64,000 nucleotides of DNA from Yinghuangia elevatio (lineage in GTDB: Bacteria > Actinomycetota > Actinomycetes > Streptomycetales > Streptomycetaceae). The notes below the pieces were generated by a model. The model was given only the letters and a program-made list of their open reading frames with translations. It was not told where the DNA came from and searched no databases. Where the stretch lies: contig NZ_JBEZFP010000008.1 in assembly GCF_040649515.1 (NCBI RefSeq), forward strand, positions 54,922 to 118,921, read 5' to 3'. Positions 46,975-56,680 of the stretch are shown one piece after another (within the stretch, counting starts at the first letter, position 1; the number at the start of each line of letters is the position of its first letter). Both the position numbers and the translations under genes were made by a program.

Positions 46975-47589
46975 GTGCCGCATTCATTGGTCCTCAACGC
47001 GTCGTACGAGCCCTTGTGCGTGGTCTCGGTGCGACGGGCACTCATTCTCGTGCTCAACAACAAGGCCACCTGCCTGGAGGAATCCGGCAGCATTCTGCAC
47101 AGCGCCACCACAGAGATTCCGGTACCGAGCGTTATTCGATTGACCCGATTTGTCCGAATCCCCTTTCGGGGTCAGGTGCCGCTCACCCGTCGCGCGCTCT
47201 TCGCCCGGGACGGTGGTCGTTGCGTGTACTGCGGGGGCGCCGCGACCAGCGTCGACCACGTCATTCCGCGCAGCCGGGGCGGGCAGCACACCTGGGAGAA
47301 CGTGGTTTCGGCGTGCCGCCGCTGCAACCACGTCAAGAGCGACCGCTACATCGCCGAGCTGGGCTGGCGGATGCACCGCAAGCCGGCGCAGCCGAGCGGG
47401 CTGGCCTGGCGCATCATCGGAACCGGCTTCCGTGATCCGCGCTGGGAGCCGTACCTCGCGCCGTACGGGGCGGAGGAGTACGGGTTCGGCCGTTCCGACC
47501 ACCAGCACCAGCATCAGCATTTCGACCATAGTGCCCGCAAGGGGCATTACGGCCAGTACGAAACCTACGATCAAGCCGCAAGCGCATAA
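46975..47589 (+). CDS. HNH endonuclease-like protein
   Basis: A 204-residue protein from GTG 46975 with a strong AGGAGG 6 bp upstream. The HNH/zinc module is C83-xx-C86, D94-H95, N109, C114-xx-C117. A conserved N-terminal domain (residues 1-75, LNASYEPLCVVSVRRALILVLNNKA) precedes it. This type is widespread as a single chromosomal gene in actinobacteria (Rv2469c position), so it is not a homing nuclease. The C terminus has an unusual His/Gln run (HQHQHQHFDH). Role in DNA metabolism unproven. Confidence 0.9.
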   Translation: MPHSLVLNASYEPLCVVSVRRALILVLNNKATCLEESGSILHSATTEIPVPSVIRLTRFVRIPFRGQVPLTRRALFARDGGRCVYCGGAATSVDHVIPRSRGGQHTWENVVSACRRCNHVKSDRYIAELGWRMHRKPAQPSGLAWRIIGTGFRDPRWEPYLAPYGAEEYGFGRSDHQHQHQHFDHSARKGHYGQYETYDQAASA

Positions 47590-47633
47590 CGGCGGCGGGC
47601 CCTGCCGGACGAGGCAGAAGGTCCGCCGCCGTT
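47588..47633 (+). terminator. HNH gene terminator
   Basis: An 11-bp outer stem (47588-47598 with 47623-47633) plus inner CTGCC/GGCAG, beginning at the stop codon. Confidence 0.65.
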
Positions 47634-47735
47634 GCCGTCTCCGAAGGGGTGCTCCGCACAGGTCGGCGCGCCCCTTCGGGCGACGCGCGCACGGAACAGC
47701 CCCGCCGGAGGCGTCTCAGGTGCGATGCTCGCTGG

Positions 47736-50066
47736 ATGGAGCGCACGAGCACGGAGGACAAGGCCGCGGCCGGGCCGGTCACCGGTGACCTGGCCAGACT
47801 CGCGGGGGCGTACGGCGTCGCGACCGAGCACCACGGCTGGCGCGGCGACGTCGTCTACGCCGACGAGGCCACGGTCCGTGCGGTCCTCGCCGCCCTCGGC
47901 GTCGACGCCGAGACCCCCGAAGCAGTGCAGGCCGCGCTCGCGGCACACGAGCTGACGCGACGTCAGCGCCTGCTTCCCCCGGTCATCGTGACCCGCGCCG
48001 GCCGGTCCGAGACCTTCTCGGTGCACACCGAGCCCGGTGCCCGCCTCGAACTGTGGGTCGAGCAGGAGGACGGCGGGGTCCGCCGCGACCTCGCCGAACG
48101 CTCCCGCCACCTGCCGCCCGCGGTGGACGGCCAGGTTGTCCAGGAGCGGGCGTACGCCCTGCCGGTCGACCTCCCGCTCGGCTGGCACACCCTGCACGCC
48201 CGCGTGCTGTCCGCCGACGACGTGCCGCTCGGCTCCGGCGGCGTGCCCGGCGCCCGCACCGACGAACGCCTCGCCAGCGCCCCGCTCGCGGTGACCCCCG
48301 CACACCTGGCGCCGCCCTCGGGACGCTCCTGGGGATTCATGGTGCAGCTGTACTCGCTGCTGTCGCGACGCTCGTGGGGCATCGGAGACCTCGTCGACCT
48401 CGCGGACCTGGCCGGCTGGTCGGCGCGCCGGCACGGCGCCGGGTTCGTGCTGGTCAACCCGCTGCACGCGGCGTCGCCGGTGGCGCCGGTCGAACCCTCG
48501 CCCTACCTCCCGGTCAGCCGCCGCTTCACCGACCCGATGTACGTGCGTGTCGAAGCGGTGCCGGAGTACGCGTACCTCAGCCCCGTCGAACACGCCGTCG
48601 CCGAGGAACTGCGGCTGCGCACCGGCGACTTGGAGCACGCCGCGACCGACACCGCCACCGGCACGACGACCGCCACCGTCGTGGGGGCGAGGACGCCCGG
48701 CGCGGACGGCTCGCCGCCGGGAGCCGCGGACATCGCCGACATCGCCGACACCGGGGCCCGCGGCTCCGGCGAGCGCCTGGACCGCGACCGCGTGCGCACC
48801 GCCAAGCGCGAGGCGCTGGCGATGGTGCACCGGGTGCCGCGCAGTCCGGGGCGCGAGGCGGCGTACCGCGCCTTCCTCGCCACCGAGGGACGCTGGCTCG
48901 ACGACCACGCCACGTGGTGCGCGCTCGTCGAGGAGTACGGCCCGAACTGGCACGACTGGCCCGAGGAACTGCACGACCCCGACGGCCCCGGCGTCCGCGA
49001 GGCACGCCGCCGCCTGTCCGCCGCCGTCGACTTCCACCGCTGGTGCCAGTGGATCGCCGACGGGCAGCTCGCCGACGCGCAGCGCACCGCGCGCGACTCG
49101 GGCATGCCGCTCGGCGTCGTGCACGACCTCGCGGTCGGCGTGCACCCCGACGGTTCGGACGCGTGGATCCTCGGTTCCGGCCGCGGCGGCGAGGTCCTGG
49201 CCCTCGGTGCCTCGGGCGGCGCACCCCCGGACGCCATGAACGCCTTCGGCCAGGACTGGAGCCAGCCGCCCTGGCACCCGGTGCGGCTCGCCGAGGCCGG
49301 GTACGCCCCCTACCGCGAACTCCTGCGCGCCGTCTTCCGCAACGCGGGTGCGGTCCGCGTCGACCACATCCTCGGCCTGTTCCGCTTCTGGTGGATCCCG
49401 CGCGGCAATCGCCCCGACCGGGGGGCGTACGTCCGCTACGACCACGAGGCGATGGTCGGCATCCTCGCCCTGGAGGCACACCGCGCGGGCGCCGTCGTGG
49501 TCGGCGAGGACCTGGGCACCGTCGAGCCGTGGGTGCGCGACTACCTGCGGGAGCGCGGCGTCCTGGGGACGTCGGTCCTGTGGTTCGAGCAGAACGACGC
49601 GGGCCCGATGCCGCCCGAGGACTGGCGTGCGCTGTCCCTCGCCACCGTGACCACCCACGACCTGCCGCCCACCGCGGCCCGGCTCGCCGGCGAACACGTC
49701 GACCTGTGGGCGGAGTTGGAACTGCTGGCCACCGACCTCGACAGTGCCCGGGCGGAAGCGGACCGGGACCGCGACGCGTGGCTCGACCTGCTGCGCTCCC
49801 GAGGGCTGCTGCGGCCGGGGGCGGGGGAGCGGGAGACGGTGGAGGCGCTGCACCGCCTTCTCGTGCGGGCGCCCTGCCGGATGATCGGCGTCTGGCTGCC
49901 GGACGCGGTGGGGGACCGCCGTCCGCAGAACCTCCCGGGAACCTCACGGGAGTACCCCAACTGGCTCCTGCCGGTGGCCGATTCGGCGGGCCGGAAGGTG
50001 CTGCTCGAAGACCTCACCGCGAGTGCGCGGGCGGCCTCGCTCGCCAGGGTGCTGCGCGGCCTGTGA
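47736..50066 (+). CDS. malQ: 4-alpha-glucanotransferase (GH77)
   Basis: A 776-residue amylomaltase that disproportionates maltodextrins. The GH77 catalytic elements are visible: RVDHILGLFRFWWIP with the nucleophile Asp, GEDLG with the acid/base Glu, and THDLPPTAAR with the stabilising Asp. An N-terminal domain (about 1-170) precedes the barrel, as in long actinobacterial MalQ. A low-complexity insert of about 45 residues rich in Thr, Ala and Gly (about 302-347) interrupts the barrel. Start at ATG 47736. With aglA it would process maltodextrins. Confidence 0.92.
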   Translation: MERTSTEDKAAAGPVTGDLARLAGAYGVATEHHGWRGDVVYADEATVRAVLAALGVDAETPEAVQAALAAHELTRRQRLLPPVIVTRAGRSETFSVHTEPGARLELWVEQEDGGVRRDLAERSRHLPPAVDGQVVQERAYALPVDLPLGWHTLHARVLSADDVPLGSGGVPGARTDERLASAPLAVTPAHLAPPSGRSWGFMVQLYSLLSRRSWGIGDLVDLADLAGWSARRHGAGFVLVNPLHAASPVAPVEPSPYLPVSRRFTDPMYVRVEAVPEYAYLSPVEHAVAEELRLRTGDLEHAATDTATGTTTATVVGARTPGADGSPPGAADIADIADTGARGSGERLDRDRVRTAKREALAMVHRVPRSPGREAAYRAFLATEGRWLDDHATWCALVEEYGPNWHDWPEELHDPDGPGVREARRRLSAAVDFHRWCQWIADGQLADAQRTARDSGMPLGVVHDLAVGVHPDGSDAWILGSGRGGEVLALGASGGAPPDAMNAFGQDWSQPPWHPVRLAEAGYAPYRELLRAVFRNAGAVRVDHILGLFRFWWIPRGNRPDRGAYVRYDHEAMVGILALEAHRAGAVVVGEDLGTVEPWVRDYLRERGVLGTSVLWFEQNDAGPMPPEDWRALSLATVTTHDLPPTAARLAGEHVDLWAELELLATDLDSARAEADRDRDAWLDLLRSRGLLRPGAGERETVEALHRLLVRAPCRMIGVWLPDAVGDRRPQNLPGTSREYPNWLLPVADSAGRKVLLEDLTASARAASLARVLRGL

Positions 50067-50097
50067 CCCGACGGCCGCGCGGCACCCCGGACTAGGC

Positions 50098-50337
50098 CTA
50101 CGGGTTCTTGTTGCCGCCCTTGCGCATGATGTCGGGAAGCGAAACCAGGAACGCGATCACCGCGAAGAGCAGGATCGGCAGCCCGACGAAGTAACCGAGC
50201 GTCTCGCCGATGCTCAGACCGGGGCCCGGGTCGTCGCCGTCGTCCCGCGTCAGGGCGAACGCCGGGGACGAGATGAGCAGCATGAGCGTTACGCCGGCCG
50301 CGACCGTGCCGGCACGCAGTGCATTCCTGTTGACCAC
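50098..50337 (-). CDS. Small conserved membrane protein
   Basis: A 79-residue protein from GTG 50337. An N-terminal signal-like hydrophobic segment (about 8-27, ending in SPAFA) is followed by an acidic loop (DDGDDPGPG) and a second membrane segment (about 45-65) with a basic cytoplasmic tail. Found next to pepN in related genomes as far as I recall. Function unknown. Confidence 0.7.
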   Translation of the reverse strand: MVNRNALRAGTVAAGVTLMLLISSPAFALTRDDGDDPGPGLSIGETLGYFVGLPILLFAVIAFLVSLPDIMRKGGNKNP

Positions 50338-50423
50338 GGTCCTACCGTACTCGCCGCCGTACCGCACCGCCCCACCGGGGGAGCCGCGAGAGTGACGCGT
50401 CGCCCCCGCGCGGCCGGCGGTTC

Positions 50424-50487
50424 CCGTCGGGTCCGCGGATCCGCCCGAAGCGGCTTCGCTTCGAGGCTGATCCGCGGATCCCGACGG
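50424..50487. terminator. Long hairpin downstream of the aminopeptidase pair
   Basis: An 18-bp stem with a single bulged base (50424-50441 with 50469-50487) and an inner GAAGCG/CGCTTC stem, 110-175 bp beyond the pepN stop codon. Confidence 0.65.
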
Positions 50488-50597
50488 TCCCCCACGGTCC
50501 CCGCCGAGCTCCGCCGACTCGTCCGGTCTCGGACCGGCGCGTCCTGTCGACGCGTCAGGTCCCGCCGAAGCGTCGGGGCCGGCCCGGCCGATCCGGG

Positions 50598-53156
50598 CTA
50601 CGCCGAGGCGCGGTCCTTCTCCTGGGCCCGCAGCGCCCGGGCGACGCCGTCGCGGCTCTCGACCACGAGGCGGCGCAGCGCCGGCACCCGGTCCGCCGCG
50701 TCGAGCCACGCGTCGGTGCGGTCGAGGGTCGCCTGCGAGACCTGGATGGACGGGTAGAAGCCCATCACGATCATCTGGGCGATCTCGTTGGTGCGCTGCT
50801 CCCAGATCCCGGCGATCGCCTCGAAGTAGCGCTCCGTGTACGCCGCGAGCAGTTCGCGCTGGTCCGGCTGCAGGAACCCGCCGATGACCGCGCCCTGCGT
50901 GGCGTTCGGCAGCGTGTCCGACTCGACGACCGAGGCCCACGCCTCGTCTTTTGCCGCACGCGTCGGCCGCGCCGCCAGGCAGGCCGCCGCGTGCCGCGCG
51001 CCCGCGGCCGTGTCGTCGCGCCGGCGCTCGGCCTCGATGGCGTCGGCGTCCGCCGCGCCGACCGCGACCAGGCGCTGCAGCAGCGCCCAGCGCAGGTCGG
51101 TGTCGACCGCGAGGCCGTCCACCGTCCCGGTGCCGTCGAGCAGCCCCTTGAGCAGCGCGATCTGGTCGTCGGTGACCGCCACCGTGGCCAGGCAGCGCGC
51201 CCAGGCGAGCTGGTGGTCGCTGCCGGGTGCCGAGGAACGCAGGTGGCCGAGTGCCGCCTCCGCCAGACGGGCGAGCCCGGTGGGCCGCCACTCCGGGGCG
51301 GCGTACAGTTCGAGCGCGCTGATCAGCTGGCGGTGCAGCGAGCCGACGATGTTGATGTCCTTCTCCTGCCCGATACCGGACAGCACCAGGGTCAGGTAGT
51401 CGCGCGTCGCCATCTCCGCGTCGCGCGTCATGTCCCAGGCCGCCGCCCAGCACAGCGCGCGCGGCAGCGGGTCGGCGAACTCGCCGATCGCCGACGTCAC
51501 CACCGCGAGTGAGTGCTCGTCGAGGCGGATCTTGCAGTATGTCAGGTCGTCGTCGTTCAGCAGCACGACGTCGGGCCGGGCCCGGCCGACGAGTTCGGCG
51601 ACCTCGGTACGCGGCCCGGAGACGTCCAGCTCGACCCGGTGGGAGCGTACGAGCCCCTCCGACGTGCGGTTGTAGAAGCCGATCGCCATGCGGTGCGTGC
51701 GGATGGTCGGCCACGCCTCCGGCGCTTCCTGGAGCACCGCGAAGGACGTGATGGTGCCCGAGTCGTCGACGGTGATCTCGGGGCGGACCGTGTTGATGCC
51801 GGCCGTCTGCAGCCACTCGGCCGACCACGCGGACAGGTCGCGGCCGGAGGTCTCCTCCAGGGCGGTCAGCAGGTCGGCGAGCGTCGTGTTGCCCCACGCG
51901 TGCCGCTTGAAGTAGGTGCGGACACCGGCCATGAACTGGTCGCTGCCGACGTACGCGACGAGCTGCTTGAGCACCGAGGCGCCCTTGGCGTACGTGATGC
52001 CGTCGAAGTTGACCTCGACGTCCTCCAGGTCCCGGATGTCCGCGAAGATCGGGTGCGTGGACGGGAGTTGGTCCTGCCGGTAGGCCCACGTCTTCATGCG
52101 GTTGCCGAACGTCGCCCACGCGTGCTTCCAGCGCGTGACCTCCGCCTGGCAGCGGATCGACGCGTACGTGGCGAACGACTCGTTGAGCCACAGGTCGTCC
52201 CACCACTGCATGGTGACGAGGTCGCCGAACCACATGTGCGCGAGCTCGTGCAGGATGGTCTCCGCGCGCACCTCGTACGACGCGTCTGTCACCTTCGACC
52301 GGAAGACGTAGTCCTCCAGGATCGTCACGCAGCCCGCGTTCTCCATCGCGCCCGCATTGTACTCCGGCACGAAGAGCTGGTCGTACTTCGCGAACGGGTA
52401 GGGGAAGTCGAACTGTTCGAGGAAGTAGTCGAAGCCCTGCTTCGTCACGTCGAAGATGTTGTCGGCGTCCAGGAACTCGGCGAGCGACGCGCGGCAGAAG
52501 ACCCCCAGCGGCACGACCGTGCCGTCCGCGGCCGTGTAGGAGTCGCGGACCGCGTGGTAGTGCCCGGCGACCAGGGCCGTGATGTACGTCGAGATCCGCG
52601 GCGTCGGCGCGAACCGCCACACCGCCGCCCCGTTGCCCTCCAGCGACGGGATGGGGTCGGGCGTCGGCGAGTTGCTGATGACCTGCCAGTCCTGCGGCGC
52701 GGAGATGCTGAAGGCGAACGACGCCTTCAGATCCGGCTGCTCGAAGTTGGCGAACACGCGGCGCGCGTCGGCGACCTCGAACTGCGTGTAGAGGTAGGTC
52801 TTCGAGTCGACCGGGTCGACGAACCGGTGCAGGCCCTCGCCGGTGTTCATGTACGCGCACGAGGCGACGACGCGCAGTTCGTTCTCCGCGGCCAGACCGT
52901 CCAGCCGGATGCGGCTGTCCGCGAAGACCTTCGCCGGGTCGAGCTCGGTGCCGTTGAGGGTCACCGAGTCGACCGACGGGGCGACCAGGTCGATGAACGT
53001 CGAGGCGCCGGGCTCGGCGCAGGAGAACCGCACGGTCGTCTCGGACGCGAACGTCGGACCGGTGCCGGTCAGGTCGAGTGCGACGTCGTAGGTGTCGACG
53101 GTGAGGATCCGGGCCCGCTCGCGGGCTTCTTCACGGGTGAGGTTGGTACCGGGCAC
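50598..53156 (-). CDS. pepN: M1-family aminopeptidase N (copy 1, downstream)
   Basis: An 852-residue zinc aminopeptidase from GTG 53156. The zinc site is H303-ELA-H307 with E326 (LWLNESF), and the substrate-recognition GAMEN motif is in YNAGAMENAGC. An N-terminal beta saddle and C-terminal helical domain complete the usual layout. It releases N-terminal residues from peptides in the cytosol. It lies 40 bp downstream of a second, closely related gene in the same direction. Confidence 0.94.
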   Translation of the reverse strand: MPGTNLTREEARERARILTVDTYDVALDLTGTGPTFASETTVRFSCAEPGASTFIDLVAPSVDSVTLNGTELDPAKVFADSRIRLDGLAAENELRVVASCAYMNTGEGLHRFVDPVDSKTYLYTQFEVADARRVFANFEQPDLKASFAFSISAPQDWQVISNSPTPDPIPSLEGNGAAVWRFAPTPRISTYITALVAGHYHAVRDSYTAADGTVVPLGVFCRASLAEFLDADNIFDVTKQGFDYFLEQFDFPYPFAKYDQLFVPEYNAGAMENAGCVTILEDYVFRSKVTDASYEVRAETILHELAHMWFGDLVTMQWWDDLWLNESFATYASIRCQAEVTRWKHAWATFGNRMKTWAYRQDQLPSTHPIFADIRDLEDVEVNFDGITYAKGASVLKQLVAYVGSDQFMAGVRTYFKRHAWGNTTLADLLTALEETSGRDLSAWSAEWLQTAGINTVRPEITVDDSGTITSFAVLQEAPEAWPTIRTHRMAIGFYNRTSEGLVRSHRVELDVSGPRTEVAELVGRARPDVVLLNDDDLTYCKIRLDEHSLAVVTSAIGEFADPLPRALCWAAAWDMTRDAEMATRDYLTLVLSGIGQEKDINIVGSLHRQLISALELYAAPEWRPTGLARLAEAALGHLRSSAPGSDHQLAWARCLATVAVTDDQIALLKGLLDGTGTVDGLAVDTDLRWALLQRLVAVGAADADAIEAERRRDDTAAGARHAAACLAARPTRAAKDEAWASVVESDTLPNATQGAVIGGFLQPDQRELLAAYTERYFEAIAGIWEQRTNEIAQMIVMGFYPSIQVSQATLDRTDAWLDAADRVPALRRLVVESRDGVARALRAQEKDRASA

Positions 53157-53196
53157 GCCGGTCGTCTCCTTTGCGGTCGGTGGATCGGTGCGGAGG

Positions 53197-55752
53197 TCAG
53201 GCGGAGCGCCCGGCGGACGCGTCCTTGGCCCGGGCCCGCAGCGCCCGGGCGGCATCGTCGCGGCGCTCCACGACCAGACGGCGCAGGGCCGGGGCCCGGC
53301 GGTCGTCGGCGAGCCAGTCGTCGGTACGCCGCAGCAGCTCCGGCGAGACGTCCCACATCGGATAGAGCCCCACCACGATGCGCCGGGCGATCTCGATAGA
53401 GCGCTCGGCCCACACGCGGTCGAGCGCCGCGAAGTAGGGCTCGGTGTACGGCGCGAGGTTCGCGGGCGCGGACGTGCGGTTGAAGCCCCGGATGACGGCG
53501 TCGACCATGGCGTTCGGCAGTTCGTCCGACTCCACGACCGAGCGCCACGCCTCCGCGTTGGCCTCGGGCGAGTCGACGGCCGCGCGGCAGGCCGCGGCGT
53601 GCTGGCGCCCCGCGGCGGTGTCGTCGCCGGCCAGCACCGAGTCGATGTCGGTCGCGTCGGCGAACCCCTCGACCGCGAGTGTCTCGGTGATGAGCCAGGT
53701 CAGCTCCTTGTCGACGACTAGGCCCTCGACCTCGTCGTCGCCCGCCACGAGAGACCGCAGGAACTCCAGTCCCTCCTGCCCGGTGGCGGTACGCCCGAAG
53801 CAGCGCGCCCACGCGAGCTGGTGGTCGCTGCCCGGTTCGGCGGACCGCAGTTCGCGCAGCGCCCCGGCGGCGAGCCGGGCGCGGCCCTCGGCACGCCATC
53901 CGGGGTCGGCGTAGTGCTCGAGCGCCGACTCGGCCTGCTCCAGCACCATCTGCACGACCGCGATGCGCGACTCGCCCGACGCGTGGCGCAGCACCAGGTC
54001 CACGAACTCCCTGGCGGGCAGCTCGGCGTCGCGGGCGAGGTTCCACATCGCCGACCAGATGAGCGCGCGGGCGAGGGAGTCGTCCACGTCCGACAGACGG
54101 GCGAGCGCGGTCGCGGCCGACACGGTGTCGAAGGCGATCTTGCAGTAGGTCAGGTCGTCGTCGTTGAGCAGGATCAGCGCGGACCGGGGGTGGCCGACCA
54201 GCTCGGGGACCTCGGTGCGCGGCCCGGTCACGTCGACCTCGACGCGCCGCACCCGGGCCAGGTGCCCCGAGCCGTCGTCGTCGAAGCAGCCGATCGCGAT
54301 GCGGTGCGGGCGCGGCGGCTCGCCCTCCTGGCGTACCGCGAAGGAGGTGATCACGCCGTCCGGGTCCACCTCGACCTCCGGCACGAGGCGGTTCATGCCG
54401 GTGGTCTCCAGCCACGCCTTGGACCACGTCGACAGGTCGCGCCCGCTGGACGCCTCCAGGGCGGAAAGCAGGTCCTCCAGGCCGGTGTTGCCGTACGCGT
54501 GCCGCGCGAAGTATTGCCGCGAGCCCGCGTAGAACGCGTCCTTGCCGACGTACGCGACCAGTTGTTTGAGGACCGAGGCGCCTTTGGCGTACGTGATGCC
54601 GTCGAAGTTGAGCATCGCGTCCTCGAGGTCGCGGATGTCGGCGACGACCGGGTGCGTGGTGGGGAGTTGGTCCTGCCGGTAGGCCCACGCCTTGCGGCGG
54701 ATGGCGAAGGACACCCACGAGTCCTCGTACTCGGTGGCCTCGGCGACGGCCGCGGTGCCCATGTAGTCGGCGAACGACTCCTTGAGCCACAGGTCGTCCC
54801 ACCAGGTCATGGTGACCAGGTCGCCGAACCACATGTGGGCCATCTCGTGCAGCACGGTGTTGGCGCGGCCTTCGTACGCCGCCTCGGTCACCTTGGAGCG
54901 GAAGACGTACTCGTCGCGGAAGGTGACGCAGCCGGGGTTCTCCATCGCGCCGATGTTGTACTCCGGTACGAAGACCTGGTCGTACTTGCCGAACGGGTAC
55001 GGCAGCGCGAAGCGGTCCGCCCGGTGGAAGAACGCGAAACCGGCCTTGGTCTGCCCGATCAGCCGTTCCACGTCGAGGTGTTCGGCGAGCGAGGCGCGGC
55101 ACAGCAGGCCCAGCGGGACGGTCACGCCGTCGCCCTCGTAGACGTCGCGTACGACGTGGTAGGTGCCGGCCGCGATCGCGGTGATGTACGTGGAGATGCG
55201 CTCGGTCGGCACGAACCGCCACCGCGCGACCCCGGCACGGACCGGCTCGCGGGACGCCTCGGGGGCGTTCGACACGACGGTCCACTCCTCGGGGGCGTCC
55301 ACCGTGAACGTGAACGACGCCTTCAGGTCCGGCTGTTCGAAGTTGACGTACAGCCGCCGGGCGTCGGCGGGCTCGAAGTGCGTGTACGTGTAGACGCCGC
55401 CGTCCACCGGATCCTCGAAGCGGTGCAGCCCCTGGCCGGTCCGGCTGTAGGCGCACGTCGCGACGACCCGCAGCTCGTTCTCCGCCGCCAGCCCGTCGAG
55501 CGCCACGCGCACGCCGTCGAAGACCTGCGCCGGATCGAGGGCGCGCCCGTTCAGGGTCACCTCGTGCACCTCGGGCGCCAGCAGGTCGGCGAAGGTCGCG
55601 GCGCCCGGCTCCGCGCAGGTGAACCGGATCACCGTCTCGGACCGGAACGTGGTCGGCCCGGTCGTCAGGTCGAGGGCGATGTCGTACGCCTCGACGCCGA
55701 TCAGCCGGGCCCGCTCGCGGGCCTCGTCGCGCGTCAGGTTCCTACCGGGCAC
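53197..55752 (-). CDS. pepN: M1-family aminopeptidase N (copy 2, upstream)
   Basis: An 851-residue paralogue with the same layout: zinc site H302-EMA-H306 and E325 (LWLKESF), GAMEN in YNIGAMENPGC. Starts at GTG 55752. It differs from copy 1 throughout but aligns end to end, indicating an old tandem duplication. Both copies keep all catalytic residues, so they probably differ in substrate preference or regulation. First gene of the pair. Confidence 0.94.
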   Translation of the reverse strand: MPGRNLTRDEARERARLIGVEAYDIALDLTTGPTTFRSETVIRFTCAEPGAATFADLLAPEVHEVTLNGRALDPAQVFDGVRVALDGLAAENELRVVATCAYSRTGQGLHRFEDPVDGGVYTYTHFEPADARRLYVNFEQPDLKASFTFTVDAPEEWTVVSNAPEASREPVRAGVARWRFVPTERISTYITAIAAGTYHVVRDVYEGDGVTVPLGLLCRASLAEHLDVERLIGQTKAGFAFFHRADRFALPYPFGKYDQVFVPEYNIGAMENPGCVTFRDEYVFRSKVTEAAYEGRANTVLHEMAHMWFGDLVTMTWWDDLWLKESFADYMGTAAVAEATEYEDSWVSFAIRRKAWAYRQDQLPTTHPVVADIRDLEDAMLNFDGITYAKGASVLKQLVAYVGKDAFYAGSRQYFARHAYGNTGLEDLLSALEASSGRDLSTWSKAWLETTGMNRLVPEVEVDPDGVITSFAVRQEGEPPRPHRIAIGCFDDDGSGHLARVRRVEVDVTGPRTEVPELVGHPRSALILLNDDDLTYCKIAFDTVSAATALARLSDVDDSLARALIWSAMWNLARDAELPAREFVDLVLRHASGESRIAVVQMVLEQAESALEHYADPGWRAEGRARLAAGALRELRSAEPGSDHQLAWARCFGRTATGQEGLEFLRSLVAGDDEVEGLVVDKELTWLITETLAVEGFADATDIDSVLAGDDTAAGRQHAAACRAAVDSPEANAEAWRSVVESDELPNAMVDAVIRGFNRTSAPANLAPYTEPYFAALDRVWAERSIEIARRIVVGLYPMWDVSPELLRRTDDWLADDRRAPALRRLVVERRDDAARALRARAKDASAGRSA

Positions 55753-55903
55753 GGGTCACGCTCCCTTTGTCTCCGCTTGTCCCCGCGATCCTTTCACGGC
55801 GGTGCGGATCGGCGGGGTCGTTGCGGAATGGCGCGCGCGGGGGCGGGGTTGCACGGTTGAGGGGCGGATACCACCCGCCATTGTGAAGCGGAAGGATCGC
55901 ATC

Positions 55904-56521
55904 TTGACGACCGTGGAGCGCGACCAAGCGCACTTCTGGTTCGACCCGCTGTGCCCGTGGGCCTGGATGACCTCGCGCTGGATCCTCGAGGTCGAGAAGG
56001 TGCGTCCCATCGACGTCACCTGGCACGTCATGAGCCTGTCGGTGCTCAACGAGAACCGGGACGACATCCCGGAGCAGTACAAGGAGATGCTGCAGCGCGG
56101 CTGGGGCCCGGTGCGCGTGTGCATTGCCGCCGAGCAGAAGCACGGCAACGAGGCGCTGCTGCCGCTCTATACCGCGCTGGGCAACCGGCGGCATCCCGGC
56201 GGCCGGGACTACGACCGGGCGACGATCGAGGAGGCCTTGGAGGAGGCCGGGCTGCCCAAGGACCTCGCGGACGCCGCGGACTCCACCGACTACGACGAGG
56301 CGCTGCGCGAGTCGCACAAGCAGGGCATCACCCTTGTGGGTGAAGACGTCGGCACGCCGGTCGTGTCCGTCAACGGCGTGGCGTTCTTCGGCCCGGTGGT
56401 GACCCCGGCTCCCAAGGGCGAGGCCGCGGGCCGGCTGTGGGACGGCTGCGTGCTGGTCGCGGGCACGCCGGGCTTCTACGAGCTCAAGCGCACGCGCACC
56501 GAAGGCCCCATCTTCGACTGA
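55904..56521 (+). CDS. Mycothiol-dependent nitroreductase, Rv2466c family (CPWA active site)
   Basis: A 205-residue DsbA/thioredoxin-fold enzyme. It follows Rv2466c closely: FWFDPLCPWAWMTSRWILEVEKV, VMSLSVLNENRDD, GPVRVCIAAEQKHG, GEDVGTPVVSVNGVAFFGPV, ELKRTRTEGP. Rv2466c uses mycothiol for disulfide chemistry and activates nitro-prodrugs. Its CPWC motif is here C17-P-W-A20, so only one active-site Cys remains. The start is uncertain: TTG 55904 sits well behind GGAAGG, with GTG 55883 or 55913 as alternatives. Divergent from the aminopeptidase pair, as in M. tuberculosis. Confidence 0.9.
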   Translation: MTTVERDQAHFWFDPLCPWAWMTSRWILEVEKVRPIDVTWHVMSLSVLNENRDDIPEQYKEMLQRGWGPVRVCIAAEQKHGNEALLPLYTALGNRRHPGGRDYDRATIEEALEEAGLPKDLADAADSTDYDEALRESHKQGITLVGEDVGTPVVSVNGVAFFGPVVTPAPKGEAAGRLWDGCVLVAGTPGFYELKRTRTEGPIFD

Positions 56522-56680
56522 GGACGGGCAGCGGGGCACGGCGCCGAGGGGCCGCGAGGCGGAAAGACATTACGCCTCGCGGCCCCTGCGTACGCCTGCG
56601 GATGCATGCCATGCTCGGACGCGGCGACACCATGAAGCACCCGTACAACAGATCGTGACATAAGCCAATAAACTGGACAG

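Noticed and set aside
46975..47589. Homing endonuclease or mobile element
   Set aside because: The HNH protein is a conserved single-copy type in a syntenic block, with no intron, intein or repeat borders.
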